Shown here piece after piece: positions 27,234 through 37,500 of a DNA stretch of 64,000 bases. The number at the start of each line of letters is the position of its first letter. The stretch's first letter is position 1. Position numbers and translations under genes: made by a program. The notes beneath the pieces were generated by a model. The model made no database searches. It was not told the DNA's origin and saw nothing but the letters and a program-made list of their open reading frames with translations. Origin of the DNA: Thalassotalea psychrophila (GTDB taxonomy: Bacteria; Pseudomonadota; Gammaproteobacteria; Enterobacterales; Alteromonadaceae); NCBI RefSeq assembly GCF_031583595.1, contig NZ_CP134145.1:806001-870000 (forward strand), written 5' to 3'.

Positions 27234-28529
27234 ATGGCATCACTTGCAAGTACCAATGAACAAACTATTGTTGCACCTAATGAAAATCTTAATAACAACG
27301 TCAGCTTAGTTATTCTAACTTCACTGTTTTTTCTTTGGGGGTTTATCACTTGTTTAAATGATATTTTGATCCCTCATTTAAAGGGCGTATTTTCTTTAAA
27401 CTACACGCAGGCGATGCTAATTCAATTTTGCTTTTTTAGTGCTTACGCCATTATGTCTATGCCTTCGGCCAGCTTAATCAAAAGAGTTGGTTTCAAAATG
27501 GGAATAGTGTCAGGATTAGTTATTGCAGGCATTGGCTGCTTAATGTTCTATCCTGCAGCTTCAAGTCAATCTTATCCTATGTTTTTAGCTGCATTATTTG
27601 TACTTGCATCAGGAATTACTTGTTTGCAAGTATCTGCTAACCCTTACGTAACAGCGTTAGGTGAAGCCAAAACTGCATCAAGTCGTTTAATAATGACGCA
27701 AGCGTTTAACGCTTTAGGTACTACTGTAGCGCCATTTTTTGGTGGTTTATTAATTCTTTCTGGCGTTGCTATTGGTGTTGAAGAACTAAGCTTAATGTCT
27801 GCTGCTGAACAAGCACAATATAAAATTGCTGAAGCTCAATCGGTACAAATCCCTTATGTTGGATTAGCAGTGGTTTTATTTATTCTAGCTGCTATTTTTG
27901 TATGGTTAAAACTACCAACAATTTCTAGTATTGATGGTGATGAATCAACAACAGCAAGTGAGAAGGTTAAATCGGCATGGACATTTCCGCATTTAACTTT
28001 AGGTGCTGTGGCCATTTTCGTTTATGTAGGCGCAGAAGTTTCAATTGGTAGTTTCTTAATTAACTTTATTAGTGAAGAGAATATCTTAGGTTTAGCTGAA
28101 GCTGAAGCTGCTCATTACATTGCCTATTATTGGGGCGGGGCGATGGTTGGTCGATTTATTGGTGCTGTTCTTACGCGCTACATTGCTGCAAACAGAATAT
28201 TAGTATTCAACTCTATTGCATCGGTTAGTTTGATTTTCGTTGCGATGTTTACCAATGGCTATGTTGCAATGGTTGCTATTTTAGCGGTAGGTTTATGTAA
28301 CTCTATTATGTTCCCAACTATCTTTTCATTGGCAGTAACCGACCTTGGTAAGGCGACTAGCCAAGGCTCAGGTATTTTATGTTTAGCAATTGTTGGTGGA
28401 GCAATTATTCCTCTATTTCAAGGCGTTTTAGCCGATACAATTGGTATTCAATTAGGATTTATATTACCTGCAGTATGTTATATATTTATTGCATACTACG
28501 GCTATAAAGGTGCGTTGATTCGCAAATAA
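27234..28529 (+). CDS. MFS sugar transporter, FucP/GluP family (copy 1)
   Basis: Inner-membrane sugar:H+ symporter-type protein of 431 aa with about 12 TM helices. The family is shown by '[20 protein letters not shown]' near residue 30-50, 'SANPYVTALG' and '[12 protein letters not shown]'. It should take up a monosaccharide released by the locus enzymes. The paralogue at 47864-49168 shares most of these blocks. The ribosome site is GGAAA. The EF-hand gene follows 45 bases downstream. Confidence 0.9.
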   Translation: MASLASTNEQTIVAPNENLNNNVSLVILTSLFFLWGFITCLNDILIPHLKGVFSLNYTQAMLIQFCFFSAYAIMSMPSASLIKRVGFKMGIVSGLVIAGIGCLMFYPAASSQSYPMFLAALFVLASGITCLQVSANPYVTALGEAKTASSRLIMTQAFNALGTTVAPFFGGLLILSGVAIGVEELSLMSAAEQAQYKIAEAQSVQIPYVGLAVVLFILAAIFVWLKLPTISSIDGDESTTASEKVKSAWTFPHLTLGAVAIFVYVGAEVSIGSFLINFISEENILGLAEAEAAHYIAYYWGGAMVGRFIGAVLTRYIAANRILVFNSIASVSLIFVAMFTNGYVAMVAILAVGLCNSIMFPTIFSLAVTDLGKATSQGSGILCLAIVGGAIIPLFQGVLADTIGIQLGFILPAVCYIFIAYYGYKGALIRK

Positions 28530-28574
28530 AAACCATTAAATAAAACTATAACTATAAAATTAATAGGAAGTATT

Positions 28575-28859
28575 ATGAAAAAAATTTATACAACAGTAGC
28601 AGTGGCAGCATTAATGCTTGGTTCTATTAGCAGTGCAAATGCTATTAGTGAACAATATTTTGCTAAGCTTGATATAAACAACGACGGCTCATTAGATGTA
28701 AGTGAGTTCTCAAAAAATTTAGATAAATATTTTGAGAAAAAAAATATTACTGATCCAGAAGATAAAAAGAAAAAAGCCAAAAATGGTTTTAATAAAAAAG
28801 ACTTAAATGGCGATGGTAAACTTACTTTTGAAGAAATGAATACTGAACCAAAAAAATAA
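28575..28859 (+). CDS. Secreted EF-hand calcium-binding protein
   Basis: 94-aa exported protein with a signal peptide (about 1-23, ending SANA) and two canonical EF-hand loops: D33-E44 (DINNDGSLDVSE) and D76-E87 (DLNGDGKLTFEE). Both loops have acidic residues at the liganding positions. It lies between the MFS transporter and a strong terminator, so it belongs to the sugar regulon. It may buffer calcium, which sulfatases need and sulfated glycans bind, or sense it (inference). Confidence 0.85.
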   Translation: MKKIYTTVAVAALMLGSISSANAISEQYFAKLDINNDGSLDVSEFSKNLDKYFEKKNITDPEDKKKKAKNGFNKKDLNGDGKLTFEEMNTEPKK

Positions 28860-28880
28860 CGTTAGTATTATTATTTAAAT

Positions 28881-28917
28881 AAAGCCCTAAGTAAAAATTT
28901 TACTTAGGGCTTTTTTT
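28881..28917 (+). terminator. Strong Rho-independent terminator
   Basis: Perfect 15-bp stem (28881-28895 with 28899-28913), a 3-base loop and a T7 tail. It ends the MFS/EF-hand operon. The 320 bases from here to the TonB receptor hold no other gene; they contain the receptor's promoter and operator. Confidence 0.9.
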
Positions 28918-29126
28918 ATTCATAAATGACTGAACTAAGAATTGTATTAGACAAGTCTAGTACTGTTTATTTATGCCGAACTGGTTAAGTTGGTTGTTAT
29001 GTAAGTGATTGATTTTTTGATTTATTTTTACTTTGTTTTAGTTTTTTTGTGAAGCAACATTTCATTAATAAAAGTCATTTGTTAAATAATTTATACTATT
29101 TTGTAAAGTTGTGTAAGTTTATGCTT

Positions 29127-29140
29127 TGACATCGTTATCA
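29127..29140 (+). promoter_or_regulatory. LacI-type operator overlapping the TonB receptor promoter
   Basis: TGACATCGTTATCA. TTGACA (29126-29131) is a consensus -35; after 16 bases TATGCT (29148-29153) serves as -10. The start of transcription would lie about 80 bases before the receptor ATG. Confidence 0.75.
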
Positions 29141-29238
29141 TTTGATGTATGCTAATTGTACTAAAAAATTAATAATAAGTGTTTTTAATTGCTTTCTAAA
29201 GATAGCAACTAGTGAAAATTATAACTCAGGGGAAGGAA

Positions 29239-32037
29239 ATGCTAGACAACTCTAAAAAGTCATTGTTGGCTCTTAGTATCTTAGCTATTTTACACGGCAC
29301 TGCATGGGCTCAAGAAGAAAGCACAGCAACGGCTAAAGTAGAAGCTGATAAAGTTACCACAGAACAAGCTGACAGTGATGTACCAAAAAAAGATATTGAA
29401 GATATCGAAGTTATTGAGGTACAAGGTACTCGTGGCAGTTTAAAGCGCTCTATGAATGCTAAACGCTATGCTGACCAGGTTATGGATGGTATTTCTGCTG
29501 AAGACATTGGTAAGCTGCCTGATAATAATATTGCTGAAGCGCTTTCTCGGGTTGTTGGTGTTTCTTTAAGTCGTGAAGATGGTGAAGGTCAATACATAAG
29601 TATTCGAGGTATGGACCCTTCACTGAGTACTGTTACGGTAAATGGGCAAACTATGGGCTCTACTGCAAATGGTAGTGCCGAAACTAGTGGCTCTCGCAGT
29701 GTGAACTTAAATAATGTAGATAGCTCTATGGTTTCTGCTATCGAAGTATTTAAAAGCCCTACGGCTAATATGATTGAAGGTTCAATTGGCGGTACTGTTA
29801 ATCTTAAGTCACGCGATCCTATTGCGACTGGGGATAGAGGTTCAATTGGTATTAAAGGTGAGTACAATGAAATTTCTGAAGAATATGGTAATGCTTTAAA
29901 CTTGCTACTTAATACCGCAAACGAAGCTGAAACCTTTGGTGCAAATCTTACTGTAAGTACGTACAACCGTACCACCCAACGTAATTCATTTGAATCAAAA
30001 GGTTGGCGTAAACAAGCTAAGACTGAAGGTCTGGAATTAGAATATGCTGATATACCAGGTGAACTATATAAAATCGAAGATATTCGCTCTAAAAATGTAG
30101 TAGAAGATCGTGACCGTATTAACGTCGGCTTGAAGCTACAATGGTTACCAACCGATTCTTTAGATGCTAAGTTAAATATCCTCTACGGTAAGCAAGATAT
30201 AAGTCAAGAAAGTCTACGTAGTATTTATATTTTTAGACATGAAAAACGATTAATTGACGCAGATAGTATTGAGATTGATTATGAAGACGCTGATTCAAGT
30301 GAACGTACTCTTGTTGATTATGGTGAAGATCCACTTGCCAATAGCAGCGGCAATGTAATTCAAGAAATTTCTAGTTGGAATCCAGCGTCGGCCAGTCAAA
30401 ATAATTATGAATCTGAAGCCTATTTTTCTGAAGCGGAAAAAGAAATTTATAATGTAAGTTTAAGCGTTGATATTGATGTATCAGAAAATTTAACCATTAC
30501 ACCTATAATAGGCATGAGTTCAGCTGAAGATAAAACCGAATGGGTTACCCCAGCGTTTGCAGCTAATGCTGACAATATTGGTTTTAGGCTAGAAAACGGC
30601 ACTTGGGACCCTGAAATAATTTATTCTGATGATCCCGCTGATTTGCATGCACTTGAACCTGAAAATATGTACCTTAAGCGTTTGAGTTTTGCTGAACGTA
30701 GTTTAACGGATGATCAAACTTTTCAACAAGTTGACTTTAATTATCAGTTAGACAGTGAATACTTCAGAGGTATTGAATTTGGTCTACGCCATTCTGATAA
30801 TGAAAAGGATTGGGATCCAAAACGAAGTGATCCAACAGGTACTGTCGAAGATGTTGAATCAGCTATTGGCGAGCAAGTCATGTTTGCTGATTATGCAAAA
30901 TTAAGAACTATCAATAATCAAACAAAATATGCTCCACAAGATAGCTGGTTTGCCCCGATTGAAGACAAAATTGTTAAAAACTTTAAGCAGTACGCTATTA
31001 TCGAATCTACGCCAACAGAACCATATAATATTAAAGAAGAAGTATTTGCTGGATATGTGCAAGTAAATATTGATGCAACATTATTTGATATTCCTGTTCG
31101 TGGTAATGCAGGTGTTCGTTATGTTGAAACTAAAGTTGAAGCAAGTGCCAATCGTAATGAATCCCTAAATGGGCAAGAATGGGTTTGGACCACGTTTGAA
31201 AATGATTATGAAGACGTATTACCAAGCGTTAACTTAGCTTTTATTTTAACTGAAGACTTTATTTTACGTGCTGCTGGCGCTAGCGTTATGGCGAGACCTA
31301 ATCATCGTCAGCTTGCTCCGGGTTTTAGATACGTTGACGATGGTAAAGAAGATCCTCATTACAACTTTGGTAATCCGTATCTTTCTCCATACCGTGCTAA
31401 TCAATATGATTTAAGTGCCGAATGGTATTTTAATGCTGAAAGTTTAGTGTCAGTAGGTTTGTTTTATAAAGATATTGACAACTTTATAGTTACGATCAAC
31501 GAAGAACGAACTATTCCTGAATATAATAATGGCTTTCCAATTATTGTTAAGCAGCCTATTAATGGTGAAGAAGCAGAAGTATCTGGTGTAGAGTTTAGTT
31601 ATCAACAGGCTTTTGTAAATTTACCTTCGCCATTTGATGGACTTGGTACTGCGATTAATTACACCTATAACGACACAAATGCTGAATTACCAAATGATGT
31701 AAACAATGCAGTAAGCAGCTTACCTGGCTTCTCAAAAGATACCTTTAATACCACAGTTTATTGGGAAAAATACGGAGCAAATATTAGGCTTGCGTATAAC
31801 TTCCGTAGCGAGTATTTCAAAAATTATGCATTTACCGGCGAAACAGTCCATGTTGATGACTTTGAGCAGTTAGATTTAAGTGCCGGATATCGTTTCAATA
31901 AGACTATGTCTGTGTCATTTGTAGCCCGTAATATTTTAGGTGAAGAAACATTCGAATACGTAAACATACCTTCGCAGGCATTTTCCGCTAAAGATAACGG
32001 TAGAACATATAGCCTAGGCTTTAAATATAACTTTTAA
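29239..32037 (+). CDS. TonB-dependent receptor (Caulobacter type), glycan importer
   Basis: Outer-membrane receptor of 932 aa. After a signal peptide (about 1-25, ending TAWAQ) comes a charged linker, the plug domain (about 65-200; KLPDNNIAEALSRVVGVSLSR and YISIRGMDP) and a 22-strand barrel ending in the classic terminal Phe (SLGFKYNF). This type imports plant and algal oligosaccharides in Alteromonadales and Caulobacter. ATG 29239 is preferred to GTG 29212 because AGGGGAAGGA directly precedes it. A lipoprotein gene follows 51 bases downstream. It has a consensus promoter with an embedded operator. Confidence 0.93.
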   Translation: MLDNSKKSLLALSILAILHGTAWAQEESTATAKVEADKVTTEQADSDVPKKDIEDIEVIEVQGTRGSLKRSMNAKRYADQVMDGISAEDIGKLPDNNIAEALSRVVGVSLSREDGEGQYISIRGMDPSLSTVTVNGQTMGSTANGSAETSGSRSVNLNNVDSSMVSAIEVFKSPTANMIEGSIGGTVNLKSRDPIATGDRGSIGIKGEYNEISEEYGNALNLLLNTANEAETFGANLTVSTYNRTTQRNSFESKGWRKQAKTEGLELEYADIPGELYKIEDIRSKNVVEDRDRINVGLKLQWLPTDSLDAKLNILYGKQDISQESLRSIYIFRHEKRLIDADSIEIDYEDADSSERTLVDYGEDPLANSSGNVIQEISSWNPASASQNNYESEAYFSEAEKEIYNVSLSVDIDVSENLTITPIIGMSSAEDKTEWVTPAFAANADNIGFRLENGTWDPEIIYSDDPADLHALEPENMYLKRLSFAERSLTDDQTFQQVDFNYQLDSEYFRGIEFGLRHSDNEKDWDPKRSDPTGTVEDVESAIGEQVMFADYAKLRTINNQTKYAPQDSWFAPIEDKIVKNFKQYAIIESTPTEPYNIKEEVFAGYVQVNIDATLFDIPVRGNAGVRYVETKVEASANRNESLNGQEWVWTTFENDYEDVLPSVNLAFILTEDFILRAAGASVMARPNHRQLAPGFRYVDDGKEDPHYNFGNPYLSPYRANQYDLSAEWYFNAESLVSVGLFYKDIDNFIVTINEERTIPEYNNGFPIIVKQPINGEEAEVSGVEFSYQQAFVNLPSPFDGLGTAINYTYNDTNAELPNDVNNAVSSLPGFSKDTFNTTVYWEKYGANIRLAYNFRSEYFKNYAFTGETVHVDDFEQLDLSAGYRFNKTMSVSFVARNILGEETFEYVNIPSQAFSAKDNGRTYSLGFKYNF

Positions 32038-32088
32038 TTTAATAATAAAAACGAAAACAATTAAATTAAACAAACTAGGGGAACTAGT

Positions 32089-33705
32089 ATGAACAAAAAA
32101 TCATTATTGGTATCGTCATTGACCGCTCTGGCTTTAATGGGCTGTGATGGATCGTCTGATGAAGGTACTGAACCAGTATTTAAAGCTTTTATGGAAGCGA
32201 TTGAATTTACAGATGCTAATTTAAAAGCATGTGTAGAGCAAACTATTGAAGATCAGGATATAAACCAATCAGCACAATTAACGCATTTAGATTGTGAACA
32301 ACCAATTGTTGATGCTTCTGGCTTAGAAAATTTTTATAGTCTAGAGTCTATCAACCTTGCAACTGCTGGTATGTCATGTGAAGAGTATGATCAAGTACAA
32401 AAGCAGTTGAATTTGCCTGGATTTCAATATGGCCGCAATGAGCCAATTGATGTACAACAAACTGACGAGTGTTTTTATAATGAATTAGAGTTTGCCGATG
32501 CACATTTAAGAGAGTGTGTTGTAAACGAATATAACCTAAATGGCTGGGCATCGACTGACGATTTAACTGTGCTTAGCTGTACTAATAGTGCAATTAAATC
32601 TATTGCAGGCTTGGAGGTTTTTACCGAGTTAATGTCATTAGATATTACAGAAACTTCAGTAAACTGTGCAGAAGCGTTTGATTTTGATGAAAGTAACCCG
32701 AACACAACGGTAGCTAACCCGAGCGTTTGTAATATTTCTAATATTGATTTTTCAGCACCGGTTGAGCAATGTGTTACTGCTAACACACCTGAAAGTGGGC
32801 TTGTTATTCATTTAGAGGCGCTTACTTGTGCAGATGAGAACATCATAGATTTAACCGGTTTAGATTTATTAACCTCATTAAAAACATTAGATATTTATGA
32901 AACAGGCACTGATTGTCAAAGCATTACTTTGTTAAAACAGGACTTACCTGAAACAGAGATGTTCGTTCCTGAACAATGTGTTTTAAATGCAGACATGCTA
33001 TTAACAAATTTACCGCGTCCATACCCGGTATTAGATGAAGCGGGTGAAATTGCTTATGTTACTTTCCCTGATCCTAAAACGCGCATGTGTTATGAAAGAC
33101 TGACTGAAAATAAAACTAAACTAGGTCAAGTGACGCAATTAAAGTGTGGTTGGAATAATGAAGATGAGAGAGGGCTGGGTTCGTTTGAAGGTGCCGAATA
33201 CCTTTTATTTGTTAAAGAAGTAGCTGGTTCACATAGTGTGGTACAAGATTTATCGCCACTTTATAATTTACCAGCATTAACCCATATAGATATCGCTTAT
33301 AACCTAGTAATTACTACCGAGCAATATGCTGAACTTGGTGAGCATCAAGGTGCCAACATTACTCATTTGCGTGCTATGGGTATGAGCTTTGTAAATTTAG
33401 ATGCATTAGAGCAATTCACTGCTGCAATAGAGTTAAACTTAAGTTCAAGTAATTTGAGGTTTGATCCTGAAGCGTCAGATTGGGGAGCTATTCCAAAAAT
33501 GACAAGCTTGAAAACATTACTTTTAAAGAAAAATAAAATACAATCATTACAGCACCTGCATGTTATGACTGCTCTAGAGGAAATTAATATTCAAGAGCAA
33601 GCTGATAATGGTATTTTAACATTACCATGTACAGAGGTTGATGCTCTGCAAGCTGCACTTCCTGACCTGAATATCATTCAAGATGCAAAAACTTGCTTTG
33701 AGTAA
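32089..33705 (+). CDS. Leucine-rich-repeat-like lipoprotein paired with the TonB receptor
   Basis: 538-aa lipoprotein with lipobox ALMGC (Cys19). The body contains about four imperfect Cys-bearing repeats (roughly residues 40-115, 130-205, 215-285 and 325-380) of the form DANLKACV...LTHLDC...I.DASGLE....LESI, then plainer leucine-rich repeats (about 380-520). I do not recognise a named family. Its place directly behind a glycan TonB receptor, with an AGGGGAA ribosome site and the shared promoter, suggests a surface or periplasmic glycan-binding partner, a job done by SusD in Bacteroidetes (inference). Confidence 0.8.
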   Translation: MNKKSLLVSSLTALALMGCDGSSDEGTEPVFKAFMEAIEFTDANLKACVEQTIEDQDINQSAQLTHLDCEQPIVDASGLENFYSLESINLATAGMSCEEYDQVQKQLNLPGFQYGRNEPIDVQQTDECFYNELEFADAHLRECVVNEYNLNGWASTDDLTVLSCTNSAIKSIAGLEVFTELMSLDITETSVNCAEAFDFDESNPNTTVANPSVCNISNIDFSAPVEQCVTANTPESGLVIHLEALTCADENIIDLTGLDLLTSLKTLDIYETGTDCQSITLLKQDLPETEMFVPEQCVLNADMLLTNLPRPYPVLDEAGEIAYVTFPDPKTRMCYERLTENKTKLGQVTQLKCGWNNEDERGLGSFEGAEYLLFVKEVAGSHSVVQDLSPLYNLPALTHIDIAYNLVITTEQYAELGEHQGANITHLRAMGMSFVNLDALEQFTAAIELNLSSSNLRFDPEASDWGAIPKMTSLKTLLLKKNKIQSLQHLHVMTALEEINIQEQADNGILTLPCTEVDALQAALPDLNIIQDAKTCFE

Positions 33706-33725
33706 ATATTAACATTAACTAAATA

Positions 33726-33759
33726 AAAACCAGTTCACTTTGAGCTGGTTTTTTTTTCG
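33726..33759 (+). terminator. Terminator after the TonB receptor operon
   Basis: Stem AAAACCAGTTC / GAGCTGGTTTT with one G-T pair, followed by a long T-run, 20 bases past the lipoprotein stop. Confidence 0.85.
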
Positions 33760-34447
33760 TTTTGTATAGCAATTCACTTTACATTTTGAACCGATATATT
33801 CATCTTATAAAAATGTTTATTAAGCCTGCTTGAAAGGCTAGACAACTCTGAATTACTGTTAAATTATTTTCTACCTCATAGCCTATACCCATTTATATTT
33901 CTTATTGTAGCTCTATCTAGGCATTAATAAACTAGCAAGCATTCTTGCATTAAAGATTACATCTAAAGCACTGTTTAAACATACACATTAACTGATAGCT
34001 TTGTTGATATATTTGTTAGCCAATTTGACCTAATATTTCTAAGGGATTATCGTTGCTTAATTGATTTTTTAGGCGACGTCATTGATGCACTAGCTTGAGC
34101 GACACAGGATGCCAAAGCTGATAACGACCGTTTATGCTGTATTCTCCTCAATGCCTTGCTTACAAGCCTTTAAGTTCTCACAGAGTAGAGTAGGAAGTAA
34201 CTTATTCAGCTTGGTATGTAATCCTCTAAAACTAAGTATATAGAGTAATTATTTCCTGTCATAGACAAAGCCTTAGAGCTCTTAATTTTATAAGAACCGA
34301 TACCAGCATCGCTACCTATTCAAATGGATTATGTGACTGTTTAGCGCTAACACAAAGTGGTTTTGCAGATGTTGAAATTACAATTCTGGTGGGCTGTGTA
34401 GTAAATAAAAGAGACTAAGTGGCAATGGAAAAGCGTATATCCGCAGT
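33760..34447. other. Gene-free stretch between two terminators
   Basis: About 690 bases in which I find no supported gene. Short open stretches (for example about 34240-34410 on the plus strand) lack start codons and ribosome sites. No operator, RNA family or mobile-element end was recognised. It may be decayed coding DNA; the base composition is a little less AT-rich than other gaps here. Confidence 0.5.
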
Positions 34448-34480
34448 AAAAAAAAGTCCCTCGTAATAACGAGGGACTTT
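34448..34480 (-). terminator. Terminator of the 1595-residue CBM protein gene
   Basis: Perfect stem AAAGTCCCTCG / CGAGGGACTTT with a 6-base loop; on the minus strand it is followed by a run of T. It lies 55 bases past the stop. Confidence 0.9.
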
Positions 34481-34534
34481 CTATGAGTGCTAGCTAGTGG
34501 TTAGCTGCAAAAGGTCTCAAAGATATAAACCCTA

Positions 34535-37500
34535 CTATTTAGTTCTTCTAGCGAAGAAGCCAAACGATAATAACATCATTAACCAATATGCTGCGCCACC
34601 ACCACTACCTTCTGGGTAAAGTTCATCTGCAGAGTGTTCTGCTTCAGGTAAGGTAACTTGCAATGTTTTCTCTGTGATTGAAAGGCCATCGGTAATTGTC
34701 ACAACAATTTCTACAGTAGCACCTACACGGTAATCATAGTGATTAAGCTTATAGTTTAAGCCCGTAACATGTTCGCCATTAGAGTTTGTAGCAGGGTAAC
34801 CATCAACCATCCAAGAAACTTCTAACTCATCTCCATCAATGTCTGCTGCTTCAAGTAAAATTTCAGTAGTGCGCTCTTCATCGTTAGTAATAGTTTCACC
34901 TTCAATGAAGCTGAATGTTGGCGCGCTATTTAACTGTACTAATTTAGTATACGTTACAGTATCTTTCTGATCTGATACTTCCACAGCAACTTCAACTACC
35001 TCACCAGCAGAGAAATCCGCAAAGTTAACTGTAAATGTAAGTTCGTTATAGTCTGTTACTTCAACACCATTTACAAACCACTTGAAGGTAATAGCATCGG
35101 CATCTTCAGGGTCATAATCAGTCATAGCAGCCGTTACAACGAAATCACCATTGCCAACATCTGTTAACTCTTCAAATATAACCACAGGTGCACTATTTTG
35201 TTTCTCACCAGGAATTGTAATTCGAGTATTCGTTGGCATAGACGCTAACTCACCACTTACAGCTACTACCTCGATAGAGAACGTACGACCAGAGTATTCT
35301 ATTGATAAATTATCAAAGCTAATCGAATCAGTTGTTGCGTCTTGTACTACACCGTTTATTTTCCACTCATATTCAATTGCTGCTGAGTTATCAATGTAAC
35401 CAACCGCCGTTAACGTGGTTGTATCGTTTGCGTCGGTAACGTTTAATGCTGCAATTACTGGGTTAAATGTGTCGTCAAATACGTTATGAACACCGTCATT
35501 ATCTAAATCGTCATCATAAACGTCAATAACCATATCGCCATCTAAGTCGACAGCATTTCCGCCAACAGGTGTTAAATCTTCACCATCGAGCTCTAAATCA
35601 CCATCATCATTGTTGCTTACCGCGTTTAAAATACCATCACCATCTGAATCAATGTCGTTGATAACATTTAGCTCTAAATCGTCAAACCAAACTTTTACTC
35701 CTGGATCTTGATTCATTACTATTTGTACTCGCAAAAGATCCGCAGGACTTCCTTCTCCATCTACATCAATTTGCGCATCAAATTCAAAATAAGTCCAATC
35801 AGTTGTACTGGTAAACATCTCATGAAGTTTAAGTGCGTTTGTTTTAGTCTTATCTATAGTGGTGTTTTTAGCCCAGGCTTGCACTTCTAATCTTGTTAAA
35901 GCAGAGCTTTCTGGTATTTCGATTTTAACCCAACCAGCAATTCTAACATGATTGATTTTTTCGCCTGTTACTGCTGTTAGTTCTGGGGACCTCAACTGAA
36001 AAATGTCAGTTGCAGGCGTTGTTGCACCTGGTTGCAACAAAAATGCATTAAGGGCATTTTTACCAGCCGTTTCATCTACATTTGCCGTAAAGTCAGGATT
36101 ACCTTTGAACCAGGTAAACCATTTCATACCGTCTTTTCCTGCTGGAATATCATAATTAATATTCGCATTTCCACCAATAGCGGCTAATACGTTTGTTGCC
36201 GGCTGACTAAATAATGGTGAAGTTGGGTAACTATCATAAACATTATCCCACCCATCAAAATCTAGGTCGCTTAGGTTACTTTCTGGATCTAATGGATCTG
36301 TACCTGCAGATTCTTCTTCTTCATTACTATAACCATCACCATCTATATCAACTGGAGTTGAATCTGGGTTAGTTGGAGAACTACCTGCGTCTTCTTCTTG
36401 TTCATTTGTATAGCCATCTTCATCAATATCGACATTGTCCATAACAACTACCCATTCTTGGGTGTTGGCGTTACCATGAACATCGGTAGCTGTTATTGAA
36501 AGAGTAACTTCTTCATCTTCAGTATAATCAGCATATAATAAGGTCATGGTAGTTTCTGTGCTGTCTAATTGTTCACCATTTAACGTCCAATAAAATGTGA
36601 ACTCATCGCCATCATCATCTATTATGCTTACATCAAAAATGCGGTCTGATGCTAACGTTGTTCCCATCGTATGGCCGAACCTTGGTGCTGCATTTTTTAT
36701 GTCGCCAAGCATTTGAATCGTTTTACTAATTACAGCTGAAGGTTCATCGCCGCTGGTGGCTTGTACTGTGACAACAAATTCTCTACCGGAAGTATCATCA
36801 GTATTGACAAAAACTAATTGATTTCCAGTTTCAGCGTCAACTGTACCATTGATAGTCCAAACATAAGTTATGTCATCATCTAAATCGAATGCAACGGCAG
36901 TTAATGTACTTTCTGTTGCTGTTGTAATTTCGGTTAAATCTGGATTAATAAACAGATTGAAATCACTGTCAAAAGGATTGGCAACTCCATCGTTATCGTA
37001 GTCGTCATCGTAGTCATCTGGAATAGCGTCACTATCGCTATTTGGGGCATCATCACCTAAAGGTGTATCGTCTTCGCCATCAAGTAATGTTGGGGTCTCA
37101 TCTGCAAGTTCAGCAACACTGTCATCATTGTTGTCTGACGCGTTAGAAATGCCATCGCCATCTGAATCAATGTCGTTAATTACATTTAGTTCTAAATCGT
37201 CAAACCAAACTTTTACGCCAGGAGCTTGATTCATTGCTAAATCAAAACGCAACGAGTTTGTTCCGGCAGGTAGCTCGTAATCCATTTCAAAATAAGTCCA
37301 GTCAATTGTACTGTTATATTTTTCATGTAAACTTATTTGCGGGTTATAGTAGTTCCCCGATGGTGACTTACTAAAAAGAGATGGTTTCAATAGAGTTAAT
37401 TCTGCGTTGTCTTCCATTTCTATTTTAACCCAGCCAGCAAGTCGAACATGAGTTATCTGTTGACCTTCAACAGTGGTTAACGTTGGACTTCTTAATGCAA

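Noticed and set aside
29589..29975. 128-residue frame opposite the TonB receptor
   Set aside because: Lies wholly inside the conserved plug domain and has no recognisable features.
34240..34410. Open stretch of about 60 codons ending at the TAA near 34410
   Set aside because: No start codon or ribosome site and no recognisable protein family.
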